Positions 7,974 to 17,083 are shown, counted from the stretch's first letter. The stretch: 40,190 bases of DNA from Desulfofustis sp. (GCA_013042475.1 JABDQA010000033.1:1-40190); one strand, 5' to 3'. Made by a program: numbers and translations. Notes: generated by a model not told the origin, from the letters alone.

Positions 7974-9654
7974 CGATCTTCTTTTCGACCTCAGCTTTCT
8001 TGTCCTCATCCTCAAAGTACTTCAGTGCTTCCCTGTAAGCTTTGATAGCTTTTTTTCGTTGTCCCAAGGCACGGTAGACATCGCCTAAATGGTCATGTAG
8101 ATAAGGGTCATCCGGCAGCAGTTTGATGGCGTTAAGCAACTCGTCTCTGGCTCGTTCCAGATTGCCAAGTTTGAAATGAACCCAGCCAAGGCTGTCCTGG
8201 ATATAGCCGTTTTCGGGCTTCAATTCCAGGGCCTTTTCTATGTAAAGCAGGGCGCGGTCCAGATTACGATCGGTATCTGCCCATGAATATCCAACGAAGT
8301 TTAGGGCTTCGGCATGATCCGGGTTGAGAAGCAAAAGCTGTTCCATGACGCCTATGGCCTCATTGAGTCGATCGGTCCGCTCAAGTTGCAGCCCGTATTC
8401 GAAGAGCAGCCGTTCATTGTCCGGATAATTTGCATAGCCTGAGGCAAGCACAGCACTGGCCAGTTCCATCTGTCCTCGGTCTCGATAAAGAGAAGCAGCC
8501 ATCACGTAGAACAGCGGTCTGCGTGTTGATGAAACGGTTATGTACTCGTTGAGCATTGCCAGGGCATCGTCTGCCTTCTCCTGTTGATGCAGCAGACGGG
8601 ATCGTAAAAAGACGGAATCCTCAAATTCTTCCTGATCAGCCCCGATGCCTTCGAGTGCTTCCAGCGATTCGGATAGACGGTTTTGTTCAGAGTACAAGAC
8701 GCCAAGCAGATAACGGGCGGAACTGTCATCCTCAACTTTGATTACAGCGCTTAAATGAGCGATGGCCTGGTCGTACTTGTCGAGTCGAACATAGAGTTTG
8801 CCGAGCGCGAGCGAAAGTTGAACCGGCGAGCTACGATAACGGGGGATGAGGCTGAGTTCAACAATAGCCTCGTCTTCCCTGCCTGATCCAAGAAGCGCCT
8901 GGACGATAAGCAGACGCGCCTGTTCTTCAGATTTGTTTTGATCGAGTATTTCTCTGAGGGTTTTTATGGCCTGATCGTAGGATTTTTGTTCGATATGAAA
9001 CTGCGCTACCTCATGGGCGAGTTCAGATGACCAATTGAGCGAAAGTGCTTTGAGATAGTAAGGTTCTGCTTCATTAGGTGAATCGCTCATCCGGGCCAGC
9101 GCCAAATAGCCGAAGTAGCTCTCGGGGTTGATCGCAACCAGCTTTTTGAGGGTGCGACGCGCTTTTTGAGACTTACCCGTCTGTTCCTGCAGGACGCCAA
9201 GCCTGAGCAACACTTGATCGTTTTCCGGATCGTAAGAAAGGATCTCGTTATATTGGTCAATTGCTGCCGTGAATTCTTTCTGCTGAGCCAGCAGGCCGGC
9301 CAGCAGCTTGCGGCTGGCGGTATCCAGAGGGTCGTCCACGATATTTTCCTGGAGTATCTTGATGGCTCGGGCGGTGTCGCCTTTTTTGAGATGCAGCAGG
9401 GGAAGCTTGTGCTTTATATAGATGGCAGAAGGGTCGCAGACCAGGGCCTTTTCATAAGCATCAACGGCTTCATCGAACTCATTTTCGTATTCAGCATGGG
9501 TACCCCAGAGAAAATAAAAATAGGCGCAGGAAAGATCTTGAGAGTCTGTGGGAGATTCGTCGGTGACAAGACTGCTCTCAGGCGTTGCACAGCCACCAAG
9601 GAGAAGCAGTATCAGTGGCAACAGCCAGGCGGTTTTAAATCTGCCGATTTTCAC
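7954..9654 (-). CDS. TPR-repeat lipoprotein
   Basis: A 566-residue lipoprotein: signal peptide with lipobox LLGGC (Cys 22), then about a dozen tetratricopeptide repeats covering nearly the whole mature chain (recognisable A..LY.EQ, ALELKPENGYIQDSLGW and LLPDDPYLHDHLGD units). TPR solenoids are protein-binding scaffolds; Gram-negative lipoproteins of this build often assist envelope assembly or polysaccharide export. Translation starts at GTG (9652-9654), which overlaps the tmk stop codon in a GTGA junction, pointing to translational coupling. No catalytic motif is visible. Periplasmic face of the outer membrane is the likely location. The specific partner is unknown; the lipoprotein gene immediately downstream is one candidate. 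Confidence 0.85.
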   Translation of the reverse strand: MKIGRFKTAWLLPLILLLLGGCATPESSLVTDESPTDSQDLSCAYFYFLWGTHAEYENEFDEAVDAYEKALVCDPSAIYIKHKLPLLHLKKGDTARAIKILQENIVDDPLDTASRKLLAGLLAQQKEFTAAIDQYNEILSYDPENDQVLLRLGVLQEQTGKSQKARRTLKKLVAINPESYFGYLALARMSDSPNEAEPYYLKALSLNWSSELAHEVAQFHIEQKSYDQAIKTLREILDQNKSEEQARLLIVQALLGSGREDEAIVELSLIPRYRSSPVQLSLALGKLYVRLDKYDQAIAHLSAVIKVEDDSSARYLLGVLYSEQNRLSESLEALEGIGADQEEFEDSVFLRSRLLHQQEKADDALAMLNEYITVSSTRRPLFYVMAASLYRDRGQMELASAVLASGYANYPDNERLLFEYGLQLERTDRLNEAIGVMEQLLLLNPDHAEALNFVGYSWADTDRNLDRALLYIEKALELKPENGYIQDSLGWVHFKLGNLERARDELLNAIKLLPDDPYLHDHLGDVYRALGQRKKAIKAYREALKYFEDEDKKAEVEKKIDALRNS

Positions 9655-10289
9655 TGATGCTCCCCTGATACTGAATGGAATAAATGGGGCAGCAACCTCT
9701 TTATCAGCTCTCGCACTTGTCGATGAACATCCTCTTCGGCTACAGACCCGTCAACACGCTCCAGATAAGGTAAGTCCATCTGTTTGAAAATACTATCAAC
9801 TTTTTTCAAACTCTCGAGCTGTTCGAAATCGTTGAGTTGATCACCTCGTTTCTCGGTAATCCTGCGTATGCAGAGCTGGGGCGGCACCTCGATGATGATT
9901 GCCAGATCCGGGTCGGGCGCGAAGCGATGACAGGCAATTATCGCTTCAGGACTGCAACCGGCGGCGCCCTGATAAGCAGCCGTGGACAGGAAGTAACGAT
10001 CACTGAGAACTATTTTACCGGCTCGCAGGGAAGGGTTGATCAGGGTATCAATGTGCTCGCGCCGGTCCTTGATGAATAGGTCGAGCTCTTCGCTGGTAGA
10101 CACCATCGAGCGATTTTGATAGAGTGCCCGGATTTTTTTACCGAAGACGCCCTCGGTCGGCTCGCTGGTGACCACGACATCGTGCCCCATTTTTTTGAAC
10201 GCGTTAGCAAGTCGGATTATCTGTGTGGATTTTCCCGTTCCATCGATTCCTTCAAATACGATGAATGTCCCTTTTTTTGTTTTCGTCAT
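9651..10289 (-). CDS. tmk: thymidylate kinase
   Basis: Phosphorylates dTMP to dTDP in the cytoplasm, an essential step for DNA precursor supply. The P-loop is GIDGTGKST at residues 14-22. The DRY motif is in LSDRYFLSTAAYQGA, and the LID region (RRITEKRGDQ) carries basic residues. At 212 residues it is normal for the family. ATG at 10289 is the start. It is 19 bases downstream of pdxA and overlaps the TPR lipoprotein start by 4 bases, so it sits in the middle of a tightly packed operon. Confidence 0.96.
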   Translation of the reverse strand: MTKTKKGTFIVFEGIDGTGKSTQIIRLANAFKKMGHDVVVTSEPTEGVFGKKIRALYQNRSMVSTSEELDLFIKDRREHIDTLINPSLRAGKIVLSDRYFLSTAAYQGAAGCSPEAIIACHRFAPDPDLAIIIEVPPQLCIRRITEKRGDQLNDFEQLESLKKVDSIFKQMDLPYLERVDGSVAEEDVHRQVRELIKRLLPHLFHSVSGEHQ

Positions 10290-10308
10290 GGCAACTTCTT
10301 CATTTTCA

Positions 10309-11331
10309 TCAGCTTATTCGTAGTCGATTTGCTGCCATAAAATCCGCGAACCTGACGGCCGCCTTGAGGCTGTTGGTTGCGGCGCTACCTTTACCGGCAA
10401 TATCATAGGCTGTGCCGTGATCGACGGAGGTTCGGACAATGGGCAGGCCGAGGGTAATGTTGACGCCATCATCGAAGTGGAGAAGTTTAAACGGAATGAG
10501 CCCTTGGTCATGGTACATGGCTATCACGGCGTCATACAATCCGGTCTTGGCCTTGTAGAACACCGTGTCAGGCGGATAAGGACCGCTGATCTGTGAGTGG
10601 GGATGGCAATACCTGCGTGCTTCTTCTACTGCTGGCTCGATTATAATCTGTTCTTCGTTGCCAAACAGGCCGTTTTCACCGGCATGGGGATTGAGACCTG
10701 CCACAGCTATGCGGACCTGATCAAGGTTGAAATCGGTCCTCAAAGCCTGCTCGGTCAAAAGTATCTGGCGTACAAGTCCCTTGCTGTTGAGATTCTTGAC
10801 GACCTCAGACAGCGAGCAATGGATAGTTGCCGGCACGATCCGCAGCGTATCTCCGGCAAGCATCATGGCCACGTCGTCACTGGATGTGCGGCGTGCCAAC
10901 AGTTCCGTGTGGCCAGGAAAGTCATAACCTGCTTGATTTAGTGATGATTTTGAGATGGGGCAGGTTACCAAGGCTCGTATGTCTTTACCAAGACACAGTG
11001 CGATCGCTTTTTCCACGTAAGAAACCATGGCCACTGAAGTTTCATGGGTCGGTGATCCGAAGGAAAAGGACTCAGTAGAAAGCGATGAGACGTTTAGCAC
11101 ATTGAGGCACCCGGCAGCGAGTTCTTTTCCTGGGTACCAATCTCTGATGTCAACCGATAGAGAGAGCAGATCAGAGATCTTTTTGAGAACATTGCGATCG
11201 CCGATGACAATGACCGGCACTTGAGTATCCATGTTGTCAAGGTGGAACTTGACAATGAGTTCGGGACCGATGGATGCCGGACAGCCCATGGTGATGCCGA
11301 TTGGCCTGTTTATTTCTGCCTGTCTGCTCAT
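10309..11331 (-). CDS. pdxA: 4-hydroxythreonine-4-phosphate dehydrogenase
   Basis: NAD-dependent oxidation/decarboxylation step of DXP-dependent pyridoxal 5'-phosphate synthesis. The N-terminal motif reads GITMGCPASIGPE. Further family blocks are GHTELLARRT, NPHAGENGLFG, MYHDQGLIPFK and a C-terminal DHGTAYDIAGKG with metal-binding His. Length from ATG 11331 is 340 residues. A TTG at 11352 in the same frame has a better-placed AAGG and would add 7 residues, so the start is uncertain. It is preceded by yraN and followed by tmk. A PLP-homeostasis protein gene (yggS) occurs elsewhere in the window, but no other PLP-synthesis gene does. Confidence 0.94.
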   Translation of the reverse strand: MSRQAEINRPIGITMGCPASIGPELIVKFHLDNMDTQVPVIVIGDRNVLKKISDLLSLSVDIRDWYPGKELAAGCLNVLNVSSLSTESFSFGSPTHETSVAMVSYVEKAIALCLGKDIRALVTCPISKSSLNQAGYDFPGHTELLARRTSSDDVAMMLAGDTLRIVPATIHCSLSEVVKNLNSKGLVRQILLTEQALRTDFNLDQVRIAVAGLNPHAGENGLFGNEEQIIIEPAVEEARRYCHPHSQISGPYPPDTVFYKAKTGLYDAVIAMYHDQGLIPFKLLHFDDGVNITLGLPIVRTSVDHGTAYDIAGKGSAATNSLKAAVRFADFMAANRLRIS

Positions 11332-11360
11332 GGTTGAATTTCGTTTGGGCAAGTGACGCC

Positions 11361-11726
11361 TTACTCTGCCTCAAAGGCACCTACGATATGGCTGATCTCC
11401 GGGCCCCACTCTTTAAGTATAACCCCAATTACATCAAATCGTACCGGTGTATCGAGCAATTCCTCAATGTTCAGATAGAGCAGCGCCGTGCGGCTTATCT
11501 GCATCTGCTTGCGACGGGTTACAGCCTCTGTCGGATGGCCGAATTCGCAGTGCTGTCTGGTTTTGACCTCGACGAAGACATGAGTGTCTCCATCTTTGCA
11601 GATAATATCAATTTCGCCTGTTTTCTGTCGATAGTTTCTGGCCTTGATCCGATACCCTTTGGCCCGAAGGTATGCTGCCGCGACTTCTTCTCCTCGTTTA
11701 CCGAGGTTTATCCGTTTCCTGGACAA
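11361..11726 (-). CDS. yraN: YraN family (UPF0102) nuclease-fold protein
   Basis: A 121-residue protein of the UPF0102 family with a restriction-endonuclease-like fold. The expected D...ExK signature is visible: GEIDII (residues 38-43) and FVEVKTR (51-57). I place the start at TTG 11726: GGGAG lies 8-9 bases upstream, and the resulting product (MSRKRINLGKRGEE) matches the usual family N-terminus. The open frame runs much further upstream but only inside rnhB. The gene overlaps the rnhB end by 29 bases. Its function is unresolved; the frequent neighbourhood with rnhB and rplS suggests nucleic-acid processing. Confidence 0.85.
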   Translation of the reverse strand: MSRKRINLGKRGEEVAAAYLRAKGYRIKARNYRQKTGEIDIICKDGDTHVFVEVKTRQHCEFGHPTEAVTRRKQMQISRTALLYLNIEELLDTPVRFDVIGVILKEWGPEISHIVGAFEAE

Positions 11727-12363
11727 ACTCTTTGACTCCCTTGAAGCTGTATCGATGGACGGGACAGGGCCCATGAGCACGGATGGCCAGACGATGTTCT
11801 TTGGTGGGATACCCTTTATTGGCGGCGAAATTATAACCGGGATAGCGCCTCTCATATTCTGCCATGATCGCATCCCGGGTGATTTTGGCAACGATCGAGG
11901 CAGCTCCGATAGAAGCCGATCTGGCATCCCCTTTGACCAAGGTCTCCTGCGGTGTGGTGATCAGAAGTTTCTGGTTGCCGTCGACCAGCACAAAATCAGG
12001 TTCCGATCCTGCCCTGCTCAAATCAGCCAGTGATTCTTTCATGGCCAGCAGCGAAGCCTGGAGAATATTTATCTTGTCAATTGTACGGGAAGACACGATC
12101 CCAACACCAATTTCGGCACCAATCCGCTCGAGGTAATCTCTTAACTCACTCCGCTGGAGTGCTGTTGTCTGTTTTGAATCGCAGAAAAGGGCAGGGTTGT
12201 CATTCGGGGGTAATATGACAGATGCAGCCACCACGGGGCCTGCGAGAGGTCCGCGTCCTGCTTCATCGGTGCCCGCTATTCGGGTAAATCCCCTTTGGCG
12301 GAGCAGTCGTTCGAAGGTAAAGTTGTCTTCTGGATCGAAATTATCCGACAGCAGCGACCGCAT
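11698..12363 (-). CDS. rnhB: ribonuclease HII
   Basis: Removes RNA primers and misincorporated ribonucleotides from RNA-DNA hybrids. The family signature GTDEAGRGPLAGPVVAA is near the N-terminus, giving the first catalytic Asp-Glu pair, with further acidic positions in LVDGNQ and the ASIVAKITRD block. Length 221 is normal, with about 30 residues before the signature. ATG at 12363. It follows rplS by 68 bases and overlaps yraN at its 3' end. The rplS-rnhB-yraN order is widespread in proteobacteria and supports all three calls. Confidence 0.96.
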   Translation of the reverse strand: MRSLLSDNFDPEDNFTFERLLRQRGFTRIAGTDEAGRGPLAGPVVAASVILPPNDNPALFCDSKQTTALQRSELRDYLERIGAEIGVGIVSSRTIDKINILQASLLAMKESLADLSRAGSEPDFVLVDGNQKLLITTPQETLVKGDARSASIGAASIVAKITRDAIMAEYERRYPGYNFAANKGYPTKEHRLAIRAHGPCPVHRYSFKGVKEFVQETDKPR

Positions 12364-12431
12364 CAGTTCGTTCTGCCGGACCGTTATAGCCAGGGCTATC
12401 CGGCCCGTTTCGCAGCTTTGAAAAGCCCGGG

Positions 12432-12782
12432 TTAGCGAATTCCGCGTTCCCGGATTCGAGCTGCCTTGCCTCGGCGTTCACGCAGGTAGAAGAGACGGGA
12501 ACGCCGCACCCTGCCGCGGGAGACCAATTCGATCTTTTCGATGCGGGGATTGTGCAGGGCAAAGGTTTTCTCAACTCCGACGCCATGGGAAACTTTGCGC
12601 ACAGTGTAAGAGGCGTCCATATCGCCGCGCTTACGCTTGATGACGACCCCCTGGAACACCTGAATACGTTCTTTGCTTCCTTCGATGATGCGGATATGCA
12701 CCTTGACGGTGTCGCCGGGGCGAAACTCCGGATGATCAAAGCGCATCTGCTCCTGATCTATTTTATTAATAATCGGATTCAT
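12432..12782 (-). CDS. rplS: 50S ribosomal protein L19
   Basis: L19 sits at the 30S-50S interface of the ribosome. The 116-residue sequence shows the conserved [26 protein letters not shown] and GVGVEKTF blocks, and a basic C-terminus ([11 protein letters not shown]). AAGGG lies 8 bases ahead of ATG 12782. It is preceded by the second SPOUT methyltransferase rather than directly by trmD, with a 53-base gap. Confidence 0.98.
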   Translation of the reverse strand: MNPIINKIDQEQMRFDHPEFRPGDTVKVHIRIIEGSKERIQVFQGVVIKRKRGDMDASYTVRKVSHGVGVEKTFALHNPRIEKIELVSRGRVRRSRLFYLRERRGKAARIRERGIR

Positions 12783-12835
12783 GATTTTACCCTTTTGTTT
12801 TAATTATATGTGTTTTCTTTGGTTAAATAATTGCA

Positions 12836-13414
12836 CTATTTATCTCTGTCACCCAGCAAGCGGTCCAGTATGATCGATACCGCCGAGCGGACTGACAGGT
12901 GATTGTAATCCGCATGTCGTGCAATTGGCGGTAATACTGCATCGGCTTTTTCCATGATCTCAGGTGCCAGGCCGTGTGCCGTGCCGAAAAGCAGAAGAAC
13001 AGGCGATCTGTTCATGTTGAGGTGGATTTTCAGCGCTTCGTAGCTCATCTGATTGGGGCGCTGTCTGGCGCTGGTCGCGACCACCAGAAGGCGCCGGTTA
13101 AACCTGCTCCTCATCTCTTTGATGACAGTTTCGAAGCCGTTTACGGCCTTGACCATGGCCAGAGCTTCCTTCCGTGCCGGGTTCGCCGTAGCGCCGTGCC
13201 CGTTCTGCCAGTGGTCGGTAATCTCTCTCACAAGCTCTAGCTGATCCTCAAACGGAGTGGCAACGAAATAGTTTTTTACCCCGTAAGTTCTTGCTGCTCT
13301 GCTGATATCATGCAGATCCAGGTTGGTTACCGCCGAGCCGATCGTTTCTCCCTGCTTGTTCAGCACCGGGTGGTGCAACAGAGCTATGGCCAGTTCAGGT
13401 TCAGTAGTATCCAT
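12836..13414 (-). CDS. SPOUT-fold RNA methyltransferase (Methyltrn_RNA_4 family)
   Basis: A 192-residue protein resembling the PF09936 SAM-dependent RNA methyltransferases found beside trmD in Desulfobacterota and some Firmicutes. Visible blocks are LLHHPVLNKQGE near the start, VTNLDLHDISRAARTYGV, and the C-terminal knot region PVLLLFGTAHGLAPEIM ... HLSVRSAVSIILDRLLG, which matches the SPOUT SAM-binding pattern. The RNA target has not been established to my knowledge. The gene lies 12 bases after trmD, so the two methyltransferases are co-expressed. The position suggests a tRNA or rRNA substrate, which is inference. Confidence 0.8.
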   Translation of the reverse strand: MDTTEPELAIALLHHPVLNKQGETIGSAVTNLDLHDISRAARTYGVKNYFVATPFEDQLELVREITDHWQNGHGATANPARKEALAMVKAVNGFETVIKEMRSRFNRRLLVVATSARQRPNQMSYEALKIHLNMNRSPVLLLFGTAHGLAPEIMEKADAVLPPIARHADYNHLSVRSAVSIILDRLLGDRDK

Positions 13415-13426
13415 GTTCAGACCAAG

Positions 13427-14176
13427 TCAATCCGCCCCCACATCCAGGCCGTAGTCTTCAAGCAAACGTTTTTCCTTGTCAGTAAATCCGGCGACAGCTT
13501 TTTTCAGCAGATCGGGCCGCCGTTCAATGGTCCGTTTCACCGATTCGATAAAACGAAATTCTTCGATCCGGTTGTGATTACCGCTGAACAGGACTTGCGG
13601 AACTTCCATCTTCTCAAATATTCTCGGACGCGTATATTGCGGATGTTTGAGAAGATACCTGCTGAAGGTGTCGTTGGCCGCTGAATCAGCGCAGCCCAAT
13701 ACCCCGGGCAGCAATCTGGTAACCGCGTCCACCACCATCAGAGCCGGCAGTTCACCGCCGCTCAGGATGAAATCGCCAACTGAGATTTCCTCATCCACGT
13801 ATTTTTCCCTGAACCTCTCGTCAACCCCTTCATACCGGCCGCATATCAAAATCAGCTGCTGTTGACGCCTTAGTTCAACTGCTGTCTCCTGGCAGAACTT
13901 ACGTCCCTGCGGGCTCAGCAAGATTACCCGTCGGTTCTGAACCTGTTCCCGGACAGTACGGCGGATTGCCAGGCTGAGCGGTGCGGGGGTCATCACCATT
14001 CCTTCCCCTCCGCCAAAGGGCCGGTCATCTGTTGTTCGGTGCTTGTCGTGGGTGAAAGACCGGAGGTCGATCGGTTCAATTTCCACAATTCCCTCGTGTC
14101 GAGCCCTGGCAACAATACCGCTCTGCAAGCAGGATTCGATTAAGGACGGGAAGATCGTTACAATGGAAAAAATCAT
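13427..14176 (-). CDS. trmD: tRNA (guanine-N1-)-methyltransferase
   Basis: Methylates G37 of tRNAs reading CNN codons, preventing frameshifts. At 249 residues it has all family blocks: [47 protein letters not shown] (trefoil-knot SAM site), and [17 protein letters not shown] with the catalytic Asp conserved. ATG 14176 has AGAGAG just upstream. It is 5 bases after rimM in the classic rpsP-rimM-trmD-rplS order, here with khpA and a second SPOUT gene added. Confidence 0.97.
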   Translation of the reverse strand: MIFSIVTIFPSLIESCLQSGIVARARHEGIVEIEPIDLRSFTHDKHRTTDDRPFGGGEGMVMTPAPLSLAIRRTVREQVQNRRVILLSPQGRKFCQETAVELRRQQQLILICGRYEGVDERFREKYVDEEISVGDFILSGGELPALMVVDAVTRLLPGVLGCADSAANDTFSRYLLKHPQYTRPRIFEKMEVPQVLFSGNHNRIEEFRFIESVKRTIERRPDLLKKAVAGFTDKEKRLLEDYGLDVGAD

Positions 14177-14181
14177 CTCTC

Positions 14182-14721
14182 TTATGCTCTGTTGATGTCG
14201 AGCAGCCCTGGAGGCGGATCGATGATTAATCTGGAACCCTGGCGGTCGACTATTATGTCATCAACCAAGGGAATTAAAAATTCCTCTCCATTGTCACGCA
14301 CAATCATGATGGGATGTGCACCTGTATGGCTGACCGCCTCGATTATGCCAACAACTTTGTTGTCGACGGTCAACATTTCGAGTCCAACCAACTCTCGGCC
14401 GGAACTGTTTTCCGCCGCGACGGGCAAGTCATGGCGATTGCAGAGGACTCCCATGCCTGCGGTCAGATCTGCTTCACTCTTGTTGTCAATGGTAGCAAGT
14501 TTCAGGATGACCTGCCTTCCCTGTGCTCGCCATCGAACGATATCGAGAAGTTCGGTCATCCGGCCATCGGTCGCTACGAGGGCAACCCGGCCGTAATTTA
14601 TAAATTCTTCCGTATCTCCCTGCAGGGGGAGTACTTTGATCTCCCCCTTCAGGCCGTGAGATTTTGTCACCCTGCCAACCAGACTGAACTTTTCGGCCGG
14701 GTAAGGGTACTGCGGGGCCAT
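14182..14721 (-). CDS. rimM: 16S rRNA processing protein RimM
   Basis: Assembly factor for the 30S head domain that binds S19. The 179-residue chain has the N-terminal RimM barrel ([19 protein letters not shown]) and the C-terminal PRC-barrel-like domain ([29 protein letters not shown]). ATG at 14721, 12 bases downstream of khpA. Length and both domains are complete. Confidence 0.96.
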   Translation of the reverse strand: MAPQYPYPAEKFSLVGRVTKSHGLKGEIKVLPLQGDTEEFINYGRVALVATDGRMTELLDIVRWRAQGRQVILKLATIDNKSEADLTAGMGVLCNRHDLPVAAENSSGRELVGLEMLTVDNKVVGIIEAVSHTGAHPIMIVRDNGEEFLIPLVDDIIVDRQGSRLIIDPPPGLLDINRA

Positions 14722-14733
14722 GACAGGCTGGTA

Positions 14734-14964
14734 TTATTCCAGAATGTCGAGCCGAGACTTTTTGTTGTCCCGCGCTGCAGCGGCTGACAAAATCGAGCGC
14801 ATGGCCCGGGCCGTCCGACCCTGTTTGCCGATCACTTTGCCGAGATCTTCCTGTGCCACGGTCAATTCCAGATTGATCATGTCACCGTTTTCGCTCTCGA
14901 CGACATTAACCTGATCAGGTTTATCTACCAATGCTTCGGCAATGTGTTCAACAAGTGTTTTCAT
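14734..14964 (-). CDS. khpA: KH-domain RNA-binding protein KhpA
   Basis: A 76-residue single KH domain protein. The KH GxxG loop is in GKVIGKQGRTARAMR, followed by the basic helix RSILSAAAARDNKK. It binds RNA and in other bacteria works with KhpB/Jag in cell-division and RNA regulation. It lies 3 bases after rpsP, and the rpsP-khpA-rimM order is conserved in many Gram-positive and delta-type genomes. Confidence 0.94.
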   Translation of the reverse strand: MKTLVEHIAEALVDKPDQVNVVESENGDMINLELTVAQEDLGKVIGKQGRTARAMRSILSAAAARDNKKSRLDILE

Positions 14965-14967
14965 AAT

Positions 14968-15216
14968 CTACTCAGCAGCCACAGCCGCCTTCTTGATCAG
15001 GCTTTTGACCGTGGTCGAGGGCAGGGCGCCTTTGGTGAGCCAGTCCTGCAGCTTGCGGTCGTTGATCTCTATCCTGGCAGGATCCTGAAGCGGATCGTAG
15101 GTGCCGACGATATCGAGAAATTTACCATCCCGTGGGCTCTCGCTGTCGGCAACAACAATTCGGTAAAAGGGTTTTTTCTTCCTGCCGAGTCTTGTCAATC
15201 TGATTCGAACTGCCAT
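14968..15216 (-). CDS. rpsP: 30S ribosomal protein S16
   Basis: An 82-residue S16 beginning MAVRIRLTRLGRKKKPFYR, with the family GKFLDIVGTYDP and RIEINDRKLQDWL blocks. I use ATG 15216, which has a strong GGAGG site about 11 bases upstream. The open frame extends to 15264 but the extra 16 residues are not S16-like. It is 50 bases downstream of ffh. Confidence 0.97.
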   Translation of the reverse strand: MAVRIRLTRLGRKKKPFYRIVVADSESPRDGKFLDIVGTYDPLQDPARIEINDRKLQDWLTKGALPSTTVKSLIKKAAVAAE

Positions 15217-15266
15217 TATTTTTTTGACCTCCACTGTTGATTGCACGGTTCGATTACCGTACAACG

Positions 15267-16619
15267 TTATCTTCTCATTCCTTTGGGGACTTTTCTGCGT
15301 TTTTTTCCTGCCATAGCGCCAGGCTTTCCACGCATTTTTTTCAACATCTTAAGCATCGCCGAATAACTTTTCAGCACTCTGTTCACTTCGGCCACAGAGG
15401 TACCGGATCCAGCGGCTATCCGTTGACGGCGGCTGGCATCTATAATACGGTGATTGCGCCGTTCTTTGAGGGTCATCGAACGGATAATTGCCTCGGTTTT
15501 TGCCAGCTCTTTCTCGTCGGGCTGGGGAGCATCCTTGAGCTGTTTGAGCTTGTTGATGCCGGGTACCATGCCCATTATCTGCTCAAGCGAACCCATTTTC
15601 TTGATCTGTTGAATCTGGTCGAGAAAATCCTCGAGGGTAAATTCATTGCGTTTGAGCTTTTTGGCGATTTTATCCGCCTTCTTCTTATCGACTACCTCTT
15701 CGGCTTTTTCAATGAGGGTCAGCACATCGCCCATGCCGAGAATGCGTGACGCAGTGCGGTCGGGGTGAAAAACCTCTAGTGCATCGAGTGCTTCGCCTAC
15801 ACCCACGTACTTGATGGGCTTGCCAGTGACCCTCTTGATGGATAGGGCGGCGCCGCCGCGGGCATCACCCTCCATTTTAGTCAGGATCACCCCCGATATC
15901 TCGAGATCCTTATTGAACTTGTCGGCGACCGTCACCGCATCCTGGCCGGTCATCGCATCAGCTACAAAAAGAACCTCGGCGAGGGGGACGGCGGCCTGGA
16001 TATCCTTGAGCTCGTCCATCAGCGCCTCATCAACATGAAGACGGCCGGCGGTATCGATGATCAAGGTGTCATAATTTTTTTCTCGGGCTTCAGCGGCAGC
16101 CTGGGTGCAAATTTCTACGGGTTTGATATCCGTGGTCGACGGGTGCACCGGCACATCGAGCCGCTCGCCCAGGACCTGAAGCTGTTCAATGGCAGCCGGA
16201 CGATAAACGTCGGCGGGAACGAGATAGACTTTTCGACCTTGCTTTTTTAATTGAGCCGCCAGTTTACCCGAGGTGGTGGTCTTACCCGAACCCTGAAGCC
16301 CAGCCAGCATGATGGCTGCCGGTTGATGGCCGTCCAAGCGTATATGCTCGGTATTGCCGCCCAGTAGTTCAACCAGTTCCTCGTGCACTAATTTTATAAC
16401 CTGCTGACCAGGGGATAGTTTCTGGGAGACTCCACGGCCAACGGCTTTTTCAGTAACCGTTTCGACAAAGTTCTTGGCCACCCGGTAATTGACATCAGCT
16501 TCCAAGAGAGCCATACGCACTTCACGCATCGCTTCCTTGATGTTGTCCTCAGTCAGGACACCGTGGCCTCTGAGTTTTTTGAATACTCCCTCGAGCCTGT
16601 CTGTCAGGTTTTCAAACAT
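15267..16619 (-). CDS. ffh: signal recognition particle protein Ffh
   Basis: SRP GTPase that binds 4.5S RNA and signal peptides and delivers ribosomes to FtsY at the membrane. The 450-residue chain has the N domain, then the G domain with P-loop GLQGSGKTT (107-115), DTAGR and TKMEGDARGGAALS. The methionine-rich M domain follows from about 300 (MGSLEQIMGMVPG, MLKMLKKMRG) and ends in a basic tail. First gene of the long minus-strand chain, with a good promoter at 16730-16758. No SRP RNA gene is seen here. Confidence 0.98.
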   Translation of the reverse strand: MFENLTDRLEGVFKKLRGHGVLTEDNIKEAMREVRMALLEADVNYRVAKNFVETVTEKAVGRGVSQKLSPGQQVIKLVHEELVELLGGNTEHIRLDGHQPAAIMLAGLQGSGKTTTSGKLAAQLKKQGRKVYLVPADVYRPAAIEQLQVLGERLDVPVHPSTTDIKPVEICTQAAAEAREKNYDTLIIDTAGRLHVDEALMDELKDIQAAVPLAEVLFVADAMTGQDAVTVADKFNKDLEISGVILTKMEGDARGGAALSIKRVTGKPIKYVGVGEALDALEVFHPDRTASRILGMGDVLTLIEKAEEVVDKKKADKIAKKLKRNEFTLEDFLDQIQQIKKMGSLEQIMGMVPGINKLKQLKDAPQPDEKELAKTEAIIRSMTLKERRNHRIIDASRRQRIAAGSGTSVAEVNRVLKSYSAMLKMLKKMRGKPGAMAGKKRRKVPKGMRR

Positions 16620-16729
16620 ATTCTGTCTTTACTGGCTTGTGTCACCGTCCTCGAACTTCATAAAAGAGAGTAGCTACCCTTCCTACTCATGCAGTGTTAC
16701 GGCTCAAATATTTAAATCAAAAGGAAATA

Positions 16730-16758
16730 AAAATACTTCGATTTGATGATTAAGTCAA
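16730..16758 (-). promoter_or_regulatory. sigma70-like promoter of the ffh operon
   Basis: On the minus strand TTGACT (16753-16758) and TATTTT (16730-16735) are spaced by exactly 17 bases, in the 179-bp gap between the membrane protein and ffh. This separates the ffh chain from the rnd transcript and leaves a leader of about 105 bases. Confidence 0.6.
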
Positions 16759-16798
16759 GCAGGTAAAGGCAGGACAAGAAATTGGTCGTTACGGTCGT

Positions 16799-17083
16799 TT
16801 ATCGATTCCTGAACCCGTACATGGGAAGATAGATAAGCACAGCAGGCATGCATAGAAAGATGAGGAGCACCCAAAAATACTTTTGCCAGGGGCTGGAAAA
16901 TGAACGGCTGAAAATATCTTTGTAAATGACGAAAAGCAACCCCACATTAATAGCAACGCCGAGCAGCGATAGAGGAAGAAGGTATTTGATTTTCCAGGCA
17001 GCAGGTGAGGTCATCAGCACACAGGCCAGTCCGGCGATATAGCCGATTGCCATGAGGGAATATGTTTTCTCGGCGCGATTCAT
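16799..17083 (-). CDS. small membrane protein with three predicted transmembrane segments
   Basis: I do not recognise a family. The 94-residue product from ATG 17083 shows three hydrophobic stretches: about 12-24 (IGYIAGLACVLM), 35-54 (LLPLSLLGVAINVGLLFVIY) and 69-91 (YFWVLLIFLCMPAVLIYLPM). Short charged loops separate them, and it ends in RNR. The frame stays open to TTG 17152, which would overlap rnd by 34 bases. Neither start has a clear ribosome-binding site. It lies directly downstream of rnd on the same strand, so co-transcription is likely. Confidence 0.6.
   Translation of the reverse strand: MNRAEKTYSLMAIGYIAGLACVLMTSPAAWKIKYLLPLSLLGVAINVGLLFVIYKDIFSRSFSSPWQKYFWVLLIFLCMPAVLIYLPMYGFRNR

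Noticed and set aside
13650-13750. Possible loss of the TrmD catalytic Asp
   Set aside because: Aligning NDTFSRYLL to the E. coli EDSFAEGLL block shows the catalytic Asp is conserved; the differences are at variable positions.
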